Assembly: GCA_937916485.1 (NCBI GenBank)
Contig: CALFSV010000077.1
Span: forward strand, 1-5,724
Direction of reading: 5' to 3'
From: an uncultured Paracoccaceae bacterium
Lineage (GTDB): Bacteria > Pseudomonadota > Alphaproteobacteria > Rhodobacterales > Rhodobacteraceae
Length of the DNA stretch: 5,724 nucleotides
Every line of letters begins with the position of its first letter. Position 1 is the stretch's first letter. The notes under the pieces were generated by a model. It saw only the letters and a list, made by a program, of their open reading frames with translations, searched no databases and was not told the DNA's origin. Positions 5,497 through 5,724 of this stretch are shown here, one piece after another. The translations under genes and the position numbers were made by a program.

Positions 5497-5724
5497 TCAA
5501 TCGACCGCGCCGTCGCTGCTGTCGATGTATTTGCGGCCCGCATTAAGCGCGGAACTGACGGCGTCCTTCACGTCAAGATGGCGTGATTTCGTCAGTTTGA
5601 CCAGCATAGGAAGATTGGCACCATAGAGGATTTTGCGATTCGAGGGCGCACAGGCCCGCAGGCTAAGGTTACTGGGCGACCCGCCAAACATATCCGTGAC
5701 CACGACGACACCATCGCCGGTGTC
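5497..5724 (-). CDS. PTS EIIA component, mannose (EIIA-Man) family, C-terminal part
   Basis: This is the last 75 residues of a protein whose start lies beyond the right edge. The frame is open from 5724 to TGA at 5499-5497. The visible start reads DTGDGVVVVTDMFGGSPSNLS, in which VVVVTDMFGGSPSN is the hallmark strand-loop of EIIA(Man)-type domains (family form: LTDLFGGSPxN). It is followed by YGANLPMLVKL, matching the family's 'GxNLPML' segment. The phosphorylated histidine, near residue 10 of the full protein, is outside the window. In alphaproteobacteria this single-domain EIIA is usually regulatory rather than a transporter part and sits between rapZ/hprK and HPr. The 10-base gap to HPr supports one operon. 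A GTG at 5703 is internal to the conserved strand and is not a start. Confidence 0.92.
   Translation of the reverse strand, partial: DTGDGVVVVTDMFGGSPSNLSLRACAPSNRKILYGANLPMLVKLTKSRHLDVKDAVSSALNAGRKYIDSSDGAVD

Overview
The window looks like a chromosomal segment of an alphaproteobacterium, most likely Rhodobacterales (Roseobacter/Paracoccus-type). This rests on gene content and order: an SDR tail, a HIG1-type twin-membrane protein, a PduO-type cobalamin adenosyltransferase, etfB-etfA and 3-hydroxybutyryl-CoA dehydrogenase, then an opposing acyltransferase-HPr-EIIA(Man) group. The assignment comes from recognising protein motifs and remembered gene order, not from a database search.

Left part (1-2932, plus strand): the last 63 residues of a probable SDR oxidoreductase are followed by a 68-residue two-helix HIG1-like membrane protein. 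Its stop overlaps the start of cob(I)alamin adenosyltransferase by one base. After 110 bases comes etfB, whose stop overlaps the etfA start by one base. A clear rho-independent terminator follows etfA. ETF carries electrons from acyl-CoA and related dehydrogenases to the quinone pool, and adenosylcobalamin serves acyl-CoA mutases, so the theme is acyl-CoA and short-chain carbon metabolism coupled to respiration.

Middle (2933-3360): 428 bases, about 45% GC over 3001-3300, with no intact gene. On the minus strand they hold what looks like a small gene of about 78 codons with its own Shine-Dalgarno sequence and its own terminator. It is broken by an apparent one-base deletion in an A run. I do not recognise the product. 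A candidate promoter and a short inverted repeat precede the next gene.

Right part: the 3-hydroxybutyryl-CoA dehydrogenase gene (plus strand) runs into a minus-strand group, and its stop codon overlaps the acyltransferase stop codon. The minus-strand group reads EIIA(Man)-like protein (cut by the window edge), HPr, then an LPLAT-family acyltransferase starting at TTG. EIIA and HPr belong to the sugar-transport-free, regulatory type of phosphotransferase system typical of alphaproteobacteria. The acyltransferase follows HPr by 30 bases and is probably cotranscribed.

Base composition rises inside the hydroxybutyryl-CoA dehydrogenase gene, from about 51% GC in the first 360 bases to about 58% in the next 480. 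Most of the window is ordinary core metabolism. The broken minus-strand gene is the only part that looks undescribed, and I see no clear sign of a novel multi-gene system.
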